From Cyanobacteria bacterium OH_CBB_238 (GTDB taxonomy: Bacteria; Cyanobacteriota; Vampirovibrionia; Gastranaerophilales; Gastranaerophilaceae), in NCBI GenBank assembly GCA_023409995.1, contig JAEYQN010000119.1, forward strand, positions 1 through 64,000: a DNA stretch of 64,000 nt, written 5' to 3'. Position 1 is the stretch's first letter. Each line of letters opens with the position of its first letter. Positions 47,452 to 55,429 of this stretch are shown piece after piece. A program made the position numbers and the translations under genes. The notes under the pieces are model-generated. The model was not told where the DNA came from. It made no database searches and saw nothing but the letters and a program-made list of their open reading frames with translations.

Positions 47452-48723
47452 TTAATTCATAACTCTTATTAAACTATTAATTTTATTTATACAAGATGAC
47501 AACAATAATTCATCAATTGCATTTCTTACGTTAGACTCTTTACTCAAGGCAGTGATAACAACAACTTCTGCAGTATTATCATCATTAATGCCTTTTTGTA
47601 AAATGCTTGCTAAGTTAATATTGTGCTTTCCGCAAATTGTACCAATCAACCCTATGGCTCCTGGATTATTTGCAGCACTAATTGAGATATAATATTGATT
47701 ATGAGTTTCATTAATATTCACTTGTTCGGCTTTTATTTCGTGATGGCATCTCATCATTGGAAGAGGATGATTAGATTCATTAATTTCTGTAGCCAAAGCT
47801 AAAATATCACCAACAACAGAGCTAGCTGTTGGCATTTCTCCAGCACCAGGCCCGGTAAACATAACTTCACCAACAGGCTCACCTTTTAACATCACAGCAT
47901 TTGTAACGCCATTAATTTTTGCTAATACGCTTTTCTTGGCAACAAACATCGGATGAACTCTAACGTCCGCCTTGTTATCCTCAGTTAACTGAGCCAATGC
48001 TATTAATTTTATTCTATACCCAAACTCTTTAGCGTGTTTTATATCTTGAGCGCTTATTTTTGTGATACCTTCTCTATAAATTTTATTAATATCAACTCTC
48101 TGTTTAAAAGTAATAGTAGCAAGAGTTGCAAGCTTATATGCGGCATCAAAACCTTCCACATCACCAGTAGGATCAGTTTCTGCATAACCTAATTCTTGCG
48201 CTTCCTTTAAAACTTGAGAGTAAGATACCTCTGACTCAGTCATTTTGGTGAGAATATAGTTGGTTGTGCCATTTAAGATAGCAGCTATTTTAGTGATTCT
48301 ATTCGCTCCCAGAATGGTCTTAATTGGCATTATTATGGGGATTCCACCAGCAATAGCCGCTTCATAAAGAACAACCACATTGGCATCTTTTGCCAAATTA
48401 AACAATTCTTCACCATGTTTTGCCAAAAGTTCTTTATTTGCAGTTACTATGTGTTTGCCATTTTTCATAGCTACTTTGATTAAATCAAAAACAGGGTTTA
48501 CCCCTCCAACCACTTCAACAATAATATCAATTTCAGGATCATTTACAATAGATAATGCATCATCAGTTAATATTGATTCATCAAAATTATCAATATTTCT
48601 TTTTTTTGACAGATCTCTAACAGCAATTTTTTTAATACATATTTGATTGAATGACTGCAATGTTTTATAAACACCTACACCAACGGTGCCTAAACCTATT
48701 ATTCCAACATTGGTAACCTTCAT
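47452..48723 (-). CDS. hom: Homoserine dehydrogenase
   Basis: 423 residues. Rossmann motif 'VGIIGLGTVGVGVYKTLQ' at the N-terminus, catalytic-domain signature 'AAILNGTTNYILTKMTE' and 'GYAETDPTGDVEGFDAAYKL', and a C-terminal ACT domain ('NNPGAIGLIGTICGKHNINL') for threonine feedback. It reduces aspartate semialdehyde to homoserine. First gene of hom-thrC. SD GAGGAG precedes the ATG. Confidence 0.97.
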   Translation of the reverse strand: MKVTNVGIIGLGTVGVGVYKTLQSFNQICIKKIAVRDLSKKRNIDNFDESILTDDALSIVNDPEIDIIVEVVGGVNPVFDLIKVAMKNGKHIVTANKELLAKHGEELFNLAKDANVVVLYEAAIAGGIPIIMPIKTILGANRITKIAAILNGTTNYILTKMTESEVSYSQVLKEAQELGYAETDPTGDVEGFDAAYKLATLATITFKQRVDINKIYREGITKISAQDIKHAKEFGYRIKLIALAQLTEDNKADVRVHPMFVAKKSVLAKINGVTNAVMLKGEPVGEVMFTGPGAGEMPTASSVVGDILALATEINESNHPLPMMRCHHEIKAEQVNINETHNQYYISISAANNPGAIGLIGTICGKHNINLASILQKGINDDNTAEVVVITALSKESNVRNAIDELLLSSCINKINSLIRVMN

Positions 48724-48871
48724 AAAAGCTCCTCATTTATATAGAACTATTAAAGCATAAAATGGGGCATTTTCGTAGACTTGATTATTACTGAAACTTA
48801 GAATAATATAGACTAATGGTAGTAATAGTAGCCTATTTAGATTGGCTCATTCTAACTATCAAAGAATAAAT

Positions 48872-48947
48872 GGGGCGTTAGCGCAGTTGGTAGCGCACAA
48901 CACTGGCAGTGTTGGGGTCAGGGGTTCGAATCCCCTACGCTCCACCA
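48872..48947 (+). tRNA. tRNA-Ala (anticodon GGC)
   Basis: 76 nt with encoded CCA. The acceptor stem GGGGCGT/ACGCTCC contains the G3-U70 wobble that is the alanine identity element. The D stem is GCGC/GCGC, anticodon stem CAACA/TGTTG with loop CTGGCAG (anticodon GGC), and T-arm AGGGG-TTCGAAT-CCCCT. Discriminator A73. The 3' end marks the left boundary of the direct-repeat-flanked island. Confidence 0.97.
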
Positions 48948-48994
48948 TAAAAGGGATATGTATGTTTGAATATTATGTTTATTATTTGGCTGAT
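48942..48994 (+). repeat. Left copy of 53-bp direct repeat (attL-like)
   Basis: 51 of 53 bases match 58000-58052. The repeat begins with the tRNA-Ala 3' CCACCA and runs through the SD and first 11 codons of the next gene. A tRNA 3' end duplicated 9 kb away is the usual trace of tyrosine-recombinase integration. Confidence 0.8.
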
Positions 48995-49516
48995 GAATTA
49001 AGAACCAATACTGGATTAATAGCATTATTATCGATACTCCTTACTGGATTCGTAAACATGGCAATTCAGCATTTTTCACGAAGCCTTGAACTAAAAAAAC
49101 ATAAACAACAATTGCTATTTGAAAAAAAGTATAATGCTTACGCAAAATTTTTTGAATATTTTGATGAGTATTGTAAAATTGCACAAGATTATCTTATTGC
49201 GATAAAACAGTTCAACGATGAAACACCTATGGATGAAGATGAATTCGAAAAAGCAAAATCAAAATTATTGATTACTTGGGAAAAGTTTATACAAATCAAA
49301 AGTTATTTAGATATGCCTGGAACAGAACTTTTAATATTTTTTTCTTGTAATAAAAAAATTGAAAGTAAAGTATTAGAAATAAGACAATCAGAGGATTCTA
49401 TCATAAATCCAAATAACCTATTGGCAATTGAAAGACCGAAAATTGAAAAACAGATTAAAAGCTTATCTGAATTATTTCAACTTTTAAAAGAAGATCTAGG
49501 CTTAGAGAAAATTTAA
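48962..49516 (+). CDS. Membrane-anchored hypothetical protein
   Basis: 184 residues from ATG 48962 (SD AAGGGA). Longer upstream reading would run through the tRNA gene and is rejected. One TM helix occurs at about 16-36 ('TGLIALLSILLTGFVNMAIQ'), followed by a cytoplasmic helical domain ('LELKKHKQQLLFEKKYNAYA...FEYFDEY'). This plan resembles small membrane proteins of unknown function common on islands. Its first 11 codons are duplicated at 58020-58052 as a truncated remnant. Confidence 0.78.
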   Translation: MFEYYVYYLADELRTNTGLIALLSILLTGFVNMAIQHFSRSLELKKHKQQLLFEKKYNAYAKFFEYFDEYCKIAQDYLIAIKQFNDETPMDEDEFEKAKSKLLITWEKFIQIKSYLDMPGTELLIFFSCNKKIESKVLEIRQSEDSIINPNNLLAIERPKIEKQIKSLSELFQLLKEDLGLEKI

Positions 49517-49582
49517 CTATAAATTAACATCTTTCAGAGGCTTTTGCTATCAGAACAACCATCACCAAAATAACCTTTTGAA

Positions 49583-49612
49583 TTGACGGTTTTCAAATAT
49601 AAATTGTATAAT
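49583..49612 (+). promoter_or_regulatory. Near-consensus promoter with no following plus-strand gene
   Basis: TTGACG (49583-49588), 18-bp spacer, TATAAT (49607-49612). The next plus-strand gene starts at 50283, beyond a minus-strand gene. The transcript would run into the 3' end of 49738-50226 in antisense. Confidence 0.55.
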
Positions 49613-49737
49613 AGCTATATTCCTTGTGTAGATTCACGCTCTAGATAGCAAAATTGTTTACAAGATAACGAAATTTGTCATGCCAATTTGTACTCATCTC
49701 TTACCAGGCTTTTTAGCCAAAACCAATGAACAGCTGA

Positions 49738-50226
49738 CTACTTGAATAATGTTTCTATTCTTTCCAGAGAGCAGGCATTTTCAGGCTGTGCAAAATCATT
49801 ATATAAGCAATAATCATTAACAACCTGTTTCAAAGATTTGATTTTTGCACTAGTTAAATCTAGAATATAACTTTCAGAATGAAGCCCATAGTTGCTGCCA
49901 TAAGCTGTAGAATCGTTATCATAAGCAGGCAAAATAACATTCCTTTGAATTAATCTGTATTTCAAAAACTCAGATTGATCTTTCCTAAATGCATCAACAA
50001 AACCTTTATCAGATTTAAAATTCTGAATTATTTTATTACAAATACCATTATATTGTTTATCCAGTTTTGCCAAACGACTATGAGAATAATTTAGCATATC
50101 TGCTTGCGTTGGATATGCAGGATTTTCTGATCTTAATTTTAAGTCATTAGATTTTGTGACGCCCAAAGCCACAGAAAAACTCAAACAAATAGAACATATA
50201 AACAAAAAAATACAAAATTTTTTCAT
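49738..50226 (-). CDS. Secreted hypothetical protein, possibly LprI/DUF1311-like
   Basis: 162 residues. A clear signal peptide ('KKFCIFLFICSICLSFSVAL', cleavage near residue 21) is followed by a helical domain. 'YPTQADMLNYSHSRLAKLDK' with 'FRKDQSEFLKYRLIQRNVIL' loosely resembles the lysozyme-inhibitor LprI/DUF1311 pattern (cysteine and tryptophan positions differ). It is divergent from the GH108 muramidase 57 bp away, which would make an inhibitor role attractive. The family assignment is tentative. Confidence 0.7.
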   Translation of the reverse strand: MKKFCIFLFICSICLSFSVALGVTKSNDLKLRSENPAYPTQADMLNYSHSRLAKLDKQYNGICNKIIQNFKSDKGFVDAFRKDQSEFLKYRLIQRNVILPAYDNDSTAYGSNYGLHSESYILDLTSAKIKSLKQVVNDYCLYNDFAQPENACSLERIETLFK

Positions 50227-50282
50227 AGGTATAAATATACCATAAAATTCATTAAAAATTAGTCAAACAGAAAGGAAAACAT

Positions 50283-50939
50283 ATGCCACAAGAAAATTTC
50301 AAAAAAGCGTTAAATTTTTTATACCCATCGGAGGGTGGTTATTCTAACAATAAGAATGATAAAGGAGGCCCGACAAATATGGGAGTGACTCAAAGGACTT
50401 ACAACTACTATTGCATAAAAAATAATTTACCAACAAAAAACATTAAAAATATAACAAGAGATGAAGCTACGAAGGTTTATTATGATGAATATTGGAGAGC
50501 ATCTGGTGCTGACAAAATTTCAGACCCAAAAATGGCTGTAGCAGTTTTTGATACGGCTGTTTTACATGGTCCAGGGACTGCAAAAAGTTATTATCAAAAA
50601 AGTGGCGGAGATATAAATAAATTCTTAGATCTCAGAAATCAAAGTTATGACAAAATTGTTGCAAAGGATCCTACACAAAATCAATTTTATGCTGGATGGA
50701 AAAATAGAGTTAGCAACTTAAAAAATTACTTACAAAACAATGACCTTTTTAAAGCTTCTGACAATTCAAATAACAATCCTAAAACATTAAATGCTGGTGT
50801 AGAAGTTAATGTAGACAAAAATGGACAAAGACTCTTTACGCGAGAAGAAATCGGTAAAATGTCCACAAAAGAATTCCAAGCAAACGAAAGTGCAATACTG
50901 AAACAACTACGTGAAAAAGGAATTCCAACAAAAGCATAA
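50283..50939 (+). CDS. GH108 family N-acetylmuramidase
   Basis: 218 residues. 'YPSEGGYSNNKNDKGGPTNM' and 'GVTQRTYNYY' at 14-43 form the GH108 active-site signature with catalytic Glu17. 'YYDEYWRASGADKISDPKMA' and 'VFDTAVLHGPGTA' continue the lysozyme-like fold. The family comprises phage and secreted muramidases that cut peptidoglycan. No signal peptide. Residues 155-218 form a C-terminal tail ('LFTREEIGKMSTKEFQANES'). The reading frame stays open after the TAA for a further 37 codons (50940-51050). SD AAAGGAA precedes the ATG. Confidence 0.87.
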   Translation: MPQENFKKALNFLYPSEGGYSNNKNDKGGPTNMGVTQRTYNYYCIKNNLPTKNIKNITRDEATKVYYDEYWRASGADKISDPKMAVAVFDTAVLHGPGTAKSYYQKSGGDINKFLDLRNQSYDKIVAKDPTQNQFYAGWKNRVSNLKNYLQNNDLFKASDNSNNNPKTLNAGVEVNVDKNGQRLFTREEIGKMSTKEFQANESAILKQLREKGIPTKA

Positions 50940-51053
50940 GTCGAATCAAAGAGCAAGTCTTCCAACGGAAGTTCAAAATCGTATTCTGGTTCTTCTTCGA
51001 GTGATGGACGCTGGGTTACTATAAATGGAAATCATGTCTTATTAAAAGATTAA
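50940..51053 (+). pseudogene. In-frame continuation of the GH108 gene after its stop
   Basis: Directly after TAA 50937-50939, in the same frame, 37 sense codons encode a Lys/Ser-rich linker (SKSSNGSSKSYSGSSSS) and then DGRWVTINGNHVLLKD before a second TAA. G-R-W-V-T-I-N-G-x-H-V is a motif I associate with the C-termini of phage structural proteins. The rho-independent terminator lies after this second stop. The likely reading is a recent nonsense mutation, or stop readthrough, of a roughly 256-residue protein. Confidence 0.6.
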
Positions 51054-51066
51054 ATAAAAAAATATT

Positions 51067-51100
51067 GAGCGGTAATCAAATTAAGCATTATCGCTCTTTT
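51067..51100 (+). terminator. Terminator after the extended GH108 frame
   Basis: 10-bp stem GAGCGGTAAT/ATTATCGCTC (51067-51076 with 51087-51096, one G-T pair), then TTTT. Confidence 0.85.
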
Positions 51101-51410
51101 ATTGCTTATCGACTGACTTGTTAATCAAAAAATAAGTTCTAAAGTCGTACACCAGACTCCAGTTTAGAAAAAAGGGACTAGAGAATAACCCCCCTTTTTA
51201 TGCGAAAAAGCCCCGATTGGCGGGGCGTTTCGGGCATCGATTTTTTAAAGAGAATTTTTATTCGAATAAAAATCAAGATTTTTTGCTATTTACTAAAATA
51301 AATTCTCTTTTCTCATTTTTCCTAGCCCCCAGTTTAGATTACAAACAGATAAACAACAAAAGACAATTAATGATTTGCTACTCCATGTACATTCATATAG
51401 AAAGTCAGTC
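51101..51410. other. Non-coding stretch with nested palindromes
   Basis: No gene seen. It holds a GC-rich hairpin GCCCCG/CGGGGC (51210-51226) that works as a terminator on the minus strand (T5 follows), suited to the DUF4160 gene. A perfect 20-bp palindrome is centred at 51263/51264 (51254-51273). An 11-bp inverted repeat AAAGAGAATTT/AAATTCTCTTT (51247-51257 with 51300-51310) encloses and competes with that palindrome. Confidence 0.6.
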
Positions 51411-51764
51411 TTATTGACAGTTCCCAACAGTACAATTGCCAGGACGTGTTTCATTCCAAATCTTAATTAAGTTTGCTTTTACAGCAGGATGTCTGTGCCA
51501 ATATTTGATAATTTTATAATCTTTTTCAGATATTACACCTGCAATCTTTTCACAATTATCAATTCTAAATGAGGCATCAAGATTATTATATTTAACATGA
51601 AAATGTGCAGGAGCGTGTTCATTAGGGTAAATATCTATTTTCAATTTTCCCTGTAGCAGCTCTACTCTTTGTCGTATTTCGTAAACAATTCCATCAGGTG
51701 ATATTTTACAAGTATCAAGATATTCTTTTAAAAACATTTCTAAATTGGTAATTATTTCATTCAT
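51411..51764 (-). CDS. DUF4160 domain protein
   Basis: 117 residues. 'KIDIYPNEHAPAHFHVKYNN' is the DUF4160 core (Y-x-N-x-H-x-P-x-H-F-H), followed by the usual 'IIKYWHRHPAVKANLIKIWN' helix. The N-terminal 35 residues are an added helix. DUF4160 proteins often occur in small two-gene cassettes on mobile DNA; their activity is not established. Located 12 nt after the JAMM peptidase gene. Terminator candidate at 51205-51226. Confidence 0.85.
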   Translation of the reverse strand: MNEIITNLEMFLKEYLDTCKISPDGIVYEIRQRVELLQGKLKIDIYPNEHAPAHFHVKYNNLDASFRIDNCEKIAGVISEKDYKIIKYWHRHPAVKANLIKIWNETRPGNCTVGNCQ

Positions 51765-51776
51765 TACGTCTTTTCC

Positions 51777-52262
51777 TTATTTCCGTATATTATACACAAA
51801 AGGATTATTTGATATTTTTAAAGATTGAAGTTCTTTATTCGTCTGTAAACCTACATAATAAGAATTTATTCCAACAATTATGGTTATTAAAAAATCTATT
51901 TCCATTTTTGATGCTTGCAACAAATAGAAAATCATTTTTTTATCTTGTCTTGATGGTTTTGGATTAGGTTCATTATGAGTGTGCCATTCTCCCAAATAAA
52001 TTTGCTTTCCGTCACTTCTTTTCCATCTTTCTTTAATAATTTTTTGAGCAGTTGTCTTGTCGCGCTCAAAGAAAAAATACCCTGCATTATCCATTTGAGA
52101 AGGTTCTGTTATCTCATTAACGATAATACAATCATTTATACATAGTTGTCCCAACAAAATTCCGCCTGATTCTTTCCGAGGCAATTTTATTCTATATTGT
52201 TCAAATTTTTCTTTAACTTCCGAACTTAATACAATAGTTTTTTCAGAGCCTATTTTATACAT
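51777..52262 (-). CDS. JAMM/JAB (Prok-JAB, Mov34-type) metallopeptidase
   Basis: 161 residues from ATG 52262. An in-frame TTG at 52292, closer to the AGGAGG at about 52305, would add ten residues. The zinc site is complete: Glu31 in 'RKESGGILLGQ' and H94-x-H96-x7-S104-x2-D107 in 'GEWHTHNEPNPKPSRQDKKM'. Such proteins deconjugate ubiquitin-like tags and accompany E1/E2-like genes in CBASS (Cap3) and related systems, including the VC0181-type family on integrative elements. No E1, E2, Ub-like or cyclase gene is visible here. Confidence 0.85.
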   Translation of the reverse strand: MYKIGSEKTIVLSSEVKEKFEQYRIKLPRKESGGILLGQLCINDCIIVNEITEPSQMDNAGYFFFERDKTTAQKIIKERWKRSDGKQIYLGEWHTHNEPNPKPSRQDKKMIFYLLQASKMEIDFLITIIVGINSYYVGLQTNKELQSLKISNNPFVYNIRK

Positions 52263-52308
52263 TTTAGCTGTTTCCTCTACAGCAATATTCAAAACCCACT
52301 AATTCCTC

Positions 52309-52488
52309 CTAGTATTTAAAGTGAAAAAATATAAAAATAATTAGAAAAACAAAAATTACTGGTAAAATTATTTCAATAAAGGTCGCTACCCATTCGGGTT
52401 CGTTTGACTTTCTATTTATAATTCGCGTGAAAGGCTGAACGAATGCAGATTCAAGAAGAAGAATAACAACATAAAACAAAAAAACCAA
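52309..52488 (-). CDS. Possible small two-TM protein upstream of the JAMM gene
   Basis: A 59-residue frame from TTG 52488 encodes two hydrophobic helices ('FLFYVVILLLESAF' and 'FIEIILPVIFVFLIIFIFF') joined by a charged loop 'RIINRKSNEPEW'. Its TAG overlaps the AGGAGG before the JAMM gene, suggesting coupling. The frame stays open another 45 codons upstream with a lysine-rich, protein-like sequence but no ATG, GTG or TTG, so the start may be a rare codon. Conceivably the membrane component of the JAMM cassette. Confidence 0.4.
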   Translation of the reverse strand: MVFLFYVVILLLESAFVQPFTRIINRKSNEPEWVATFIEIILPVIFVFLIIFIFFHFKY

Positions 52489-52714
52489 AGTAGCTTTAAA
52501 AAAATTATTCTGTGAAAATATAACCGCAAATCGGTTCTTAACTTTATCCTTTAGATTAATATTTTTTCTGTTTTCGATTTTTACTCCAATGTTTTTACAA
52601 AAACTAATTGATATATTTTTAATTTAGAAAAGGCTTAACCAAACGGTTGTTTGATAAAATCTGAAATAATTTTAAATAAATACTTTAAGCATATATTGTA
52701 TTTGTTTAGTTAGG
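52489..52714. other. Gap upstream of the two-TM frame
   Basis: Contains the possible N-terminal extension of the two-TM protein (to about 52620) and an AT-rich remainder. No terminator is obvious after the stop at 52715, and no other gene is seen. Confidence 0.4.
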
Positions 52715-54124
52715 CTATACCTTATTAAAACTTTCAAATACCTTGGGTTTAATCGTGTTGTTAATTACAACTTGGGGTGAAACATTAACATTAGCCATTA
52801 ATGATTCGGGCTTAGTCGCGTTGTTTGGTTGAGTTGGTTGAGTTGGTTGGAGTGTTTTGTTCGTAGCAACTTGTGTTGACACATTAGTATTATTAGTAGA
52901 AATCTGAGGATTAGATGATTTATTGGGTTGTGATTGGATTGGCTTTTTTTGTTTTGATTTTTTGTATGCATAAGCACAAATTCCAGCAAAAGCCACTACT
53001 GATGTAGCTAAGAATACTTTTGATTTTAAGATTCTTTTAACTATATTGTTGGGAGTGACAGTTGGTTCAGATGGAGGTTCGGTTCTGTTCATAAATCTTT
53101 TTGGAATGCCACTACCTTCTTTTACAGACTTAGTTATTTCCTCAATATCTTTTTTACAATTTTCTGTGAGTTCTTCTATCCTATCTTGAAGAGGTCGCAT
53201 TTTATCTTTGCAAGTTTGTATTATATTTTTTCTTTCTTCTACATATGGCTCGGCGATTTCTCTAACTTTTTTGAATTCATCGAAGTCTTCTGGCTTTATT
53301 GATTCATCTAATATTTGTTCAAATCCTACCCTGTTAGGTCCAGTCGCAATATTATCCAGTTTTGATGGGTCTTGCGTAGTGAATATCAGTTCTGCATGAA
53401 AATGTGTATCACATTTATTCATAAGATTCTTCATACAGTCAATGTTCTCAGCATCATTTAGAGTTGGATTTATCAGTCTATCCATATTCTCAACATAAAT
53501 CAGAGTTTGTCTTCCTGTTCTTTTAAAGTTTTCTTCAGATTTCTCTAGATATTCACCTATTTTTTCTTGAAAATCATCATTACTAGGAATATCATCAGCT
53601 AGCTTTTCAAAATCGTAGTTGAAGCCTCTATCTTGACCATAGTATTGCATCTTTAAAAAGAAATCTACAAAATCTACATACTTTTTATTAACTTCGGGAT
53701 TCTTGCCTACTATCATAAAGCATTTTTCGAGATTTTCTGATGGAACAAAATCGTACCCAAATAGCATTTTTTCATCAAAGTGATCAACGGCTTGCATTAT
53801 TTTTTGGGCACTAGGCTTTTTATCAGACTCTAATATATATTTCATACGCCCACGAACTTTGTCAAGAGCAGGAGATACTTGTGTTTTTAATTCTTCTGCT
53901 TCTTTTTTAGCTTGATTTTTGATGCCATCAATTTGATTACTTAGTTCATTAATGGAGGTGTTATATTTATTTTTAACTTCTTCAATAACCTTAGTCATTT
54001 CTGGAGAATCTTGTTTTATGAATGAGTCAGAATTTCCAAAAGCAACTTGCCTTGGTTGTAATTTGACAAAGTTACTGTTTGATGTATTTAAATTTGTTTT
54101 ATAGATGTTGTTAGAAATTTGCAT
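52715..54124 (-). CDS. Degenerate AAA-like protein with C-terminal TM helix
   Basis: 469 residues. The N-terminal tract MQISNNIYK ... QVAFGNS carries the F-G motif at 29-30. A helical region follows. An AAA-like module (about 130-275) includes 'CFMIVGKNPEVN' where Walker A should be (no GKT) and 'LIYVENMDRLINPTLND' where Walker B should be (no D-E). It then reads 'ENIDCMKNLMNKCDTHFHAE' and 'LIFTTQDPSKLDNIA', nearly matching the 55430-57403 product. One TM helix (about 362-381) and a 90-residue Thr/Gln/Pro/Asn-rich tail end the protein. Third gene of the AAA operon. It is probably a pseudo-ATPase. Confidence 0.8.
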   Translation of the reverse strand: MQISNNIYKTNLNTSNSNFVKLQPRQVAFGNSDSFIKQDSPEMTKVIEEVKNKYNTSINELSNQIDGIKNQAKKEAEELKTQVSPALDKVRGRMKYILESDKKPSAQKIMQAVDHFDEKMLFGYDFVPSENLEKCFMIVGKNPEVNKKYVDFVDFFLKMQYYGQDRGFNYDFEKLADDIPSNDDFQEKIGEYLEKSEENFKRTGRQTLIYVENMDRLINPTLNDAENIDCMKNLMNKCDTHFHAELIFTTQDPSKLDNIATGPNRVGFEQILDESIKPEDFDEFKKVREIAEPYVEERKNIIQTCKDKMRPLQDRIEELTENCKKDIEEITKSVKEGSGIPKRFMNRTEPPSEPTVTPNNIVKRILKSKVFLATSVVAFAGICAYAYKKSKQKKPIQSQPNKSSNPQISTNNTNVSTQVATNKTLQPTQPTQPNNATKPESLMANVNVSPQVVINNTIKPKVFESFNKV

Positions 54125-54137
54125 TTTAAATTTCCTG

Positions 54138-55418
54138 TTATTTTATGTAAGCATCGTATTCTTCTTGGAATTTTTTCATTGCTTCAGAATTAATCCCAGG
54201 AAGTATAGTTAATGATTTTATATATTCTGATATATCCTCTTGTGACAAATTATTCCCTTTTATTTCATGTGTATTGTCACATATTTGCTTTATTTGCTTG
54301 TTATTATACCGTCCATTATTTTCTTTTCCTTTATTTATTAGTTCTTCTGCCAGTTGCTCATTGTTGACTTCACCTTCTGTGATGCCGTTCAAATAATATT
54401 CAAACATTTTAGATGCATTATATCTATCAGGTGGGTCAATGGCAAATACAATAGGAAATATTTCATTACTTCCTATATCAAAACCTGTCATTAGAGGATA
54501 GTTTGTTGCCGCGAAGACAGTACAATGATATTTCTCAGAGCAGTTACTCAAAAAATCTCCCAGTTCAGGTAATATTTTAGAATTTTTACTTGCCAAATTT
54601 GTTATTTCGTCGATAAATATAATTGTTCTAGTTTTGTCTTTTTTAAATTTTTCTTCTGCTTTTTGAGCTTTGTCTAAAATCTTTGTCATAGCTTTTTCCT
54701 GTGCAGCTTGAGATTTAGAATTTGTAATAATTTCGACAACATCACCACAATCAGCTTCTTGTGCTACAGCTTTAGTTATATAAGTTTTTCCATTACAAGA
54801 TGGCCCAAAAAACATTATACTGCCAGGAACTTTTACATCTTCACCTTTTTTTTCAGCTTTTACTTTATCTATAAACACCTCAAATAAAGTTGCCTGTTCA
54901 TCTTCATAACCTGCAACTTTAGACATTCCTATTTTTCTAGACCTGTCTATATATTTATTTTGTAGTTCTGTTTTCATATTTAGCCTTTTTAGATCTTCTT
55001 TTTTGTCTAATTTTGAAATTTCTTCGGGCATTTTTTCTGCGTCCGAGACCATTTTTTCAGCTATCACTTCTCTTTTGACTAATGAGGCCTCATACTCTTT
55101 TAAAAGTCCCATTTGCTCCTCAAACTCTTTTTTTCCATTGTTAGCAGTAGTAATAGGGGCTTTATTTCTGTCAATTTTTTTTATTTCTTCTTTTATGTTT
55201 TTATTTTTTAAAAGTTCATCTTGTTCTTTATATATTCCAAATTTGAACTTTAAATTGTCGATGATTGTTCTTCTCTGAGAAGTTGGCATTGATTCATCCT
55301 TTTTTGTATCAGCTTCATTTTTTACTTTAATAGAAGAGAATGAAACTGTAGCTTTCGGAGAATAGTTGAAAGTTTTATTATAATTATTATTTATATTTAT
55401 TAAAGGAGATATTTGCAT
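54138..55418 (-). CDS. AAA-family ATPase with intact catalytic motifs
   Basis: 426 residues. N-terminal tract MQISPLININ with V-S-F-S at 25-28. A coiled helical region (60-190) precedes the AAA core. Walker A is GPSCNGKT (205-212), Walker B is IIFIDE (D270, E271), sensor-1 Asn306 is in 'VFAATNYPLM', followed by 'FAIDPPDRYNASKMFEYYL' and a C-terminal lid ('NGRYNNKQIKQICDN'). The core resembles FtsH/katanin-like AAA proteins but no protease or known effector is fused. It lies 11-13 nt from both degenerate paralogues, so the three are one operon and may form a mixed assembly. Confidence 0.85.
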   Translation of the reverse strand: MQISPLININNNYNKTFNYSPKATVSFSSIKVKNEADTKKDESMPTSQRRTIIDNLKFKFGIYKEQDELLKNKNIKEEIKKIDRNKAPITTANNGKKEFEEQMGLLKEYEASLVKREVIAEKMVSDAEKMPEEISKLDKKEDLKRLNMKTELQNKYIDRSRKIGMSKVAGYEDEQATLFEVFIDKVKAEKKGEDVKVPGSIMFFGPSCNGKTYITKAVAQEADCGDVVEIITNSKSQAAQEKAMTKILDKAQKAEEKFKKDKTRTIIFIDEITNLASKNSKILPELGDFLSNCSEKYHCTVFAATNYPLMTGFDIGSNEIFPIVFAIDPPDRYNASKMFEYYLNGITEGEVNNEQLAEELINKGKENNGRYNNKQIKQICDNTHEIKGNNLSQEDISEYIKSLTILPGINSEAMKKFQEEYDAYIK

Positions 55419-55429
55419 ATTATTAATCC

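Noticed and set aside
48842-48961. Reading frame that extends the 48962 gene upstream through the tRNA
   Set aside because: It translates the tRNA-Ala gene. ATG 48962 has its own SD (AAGGGA).
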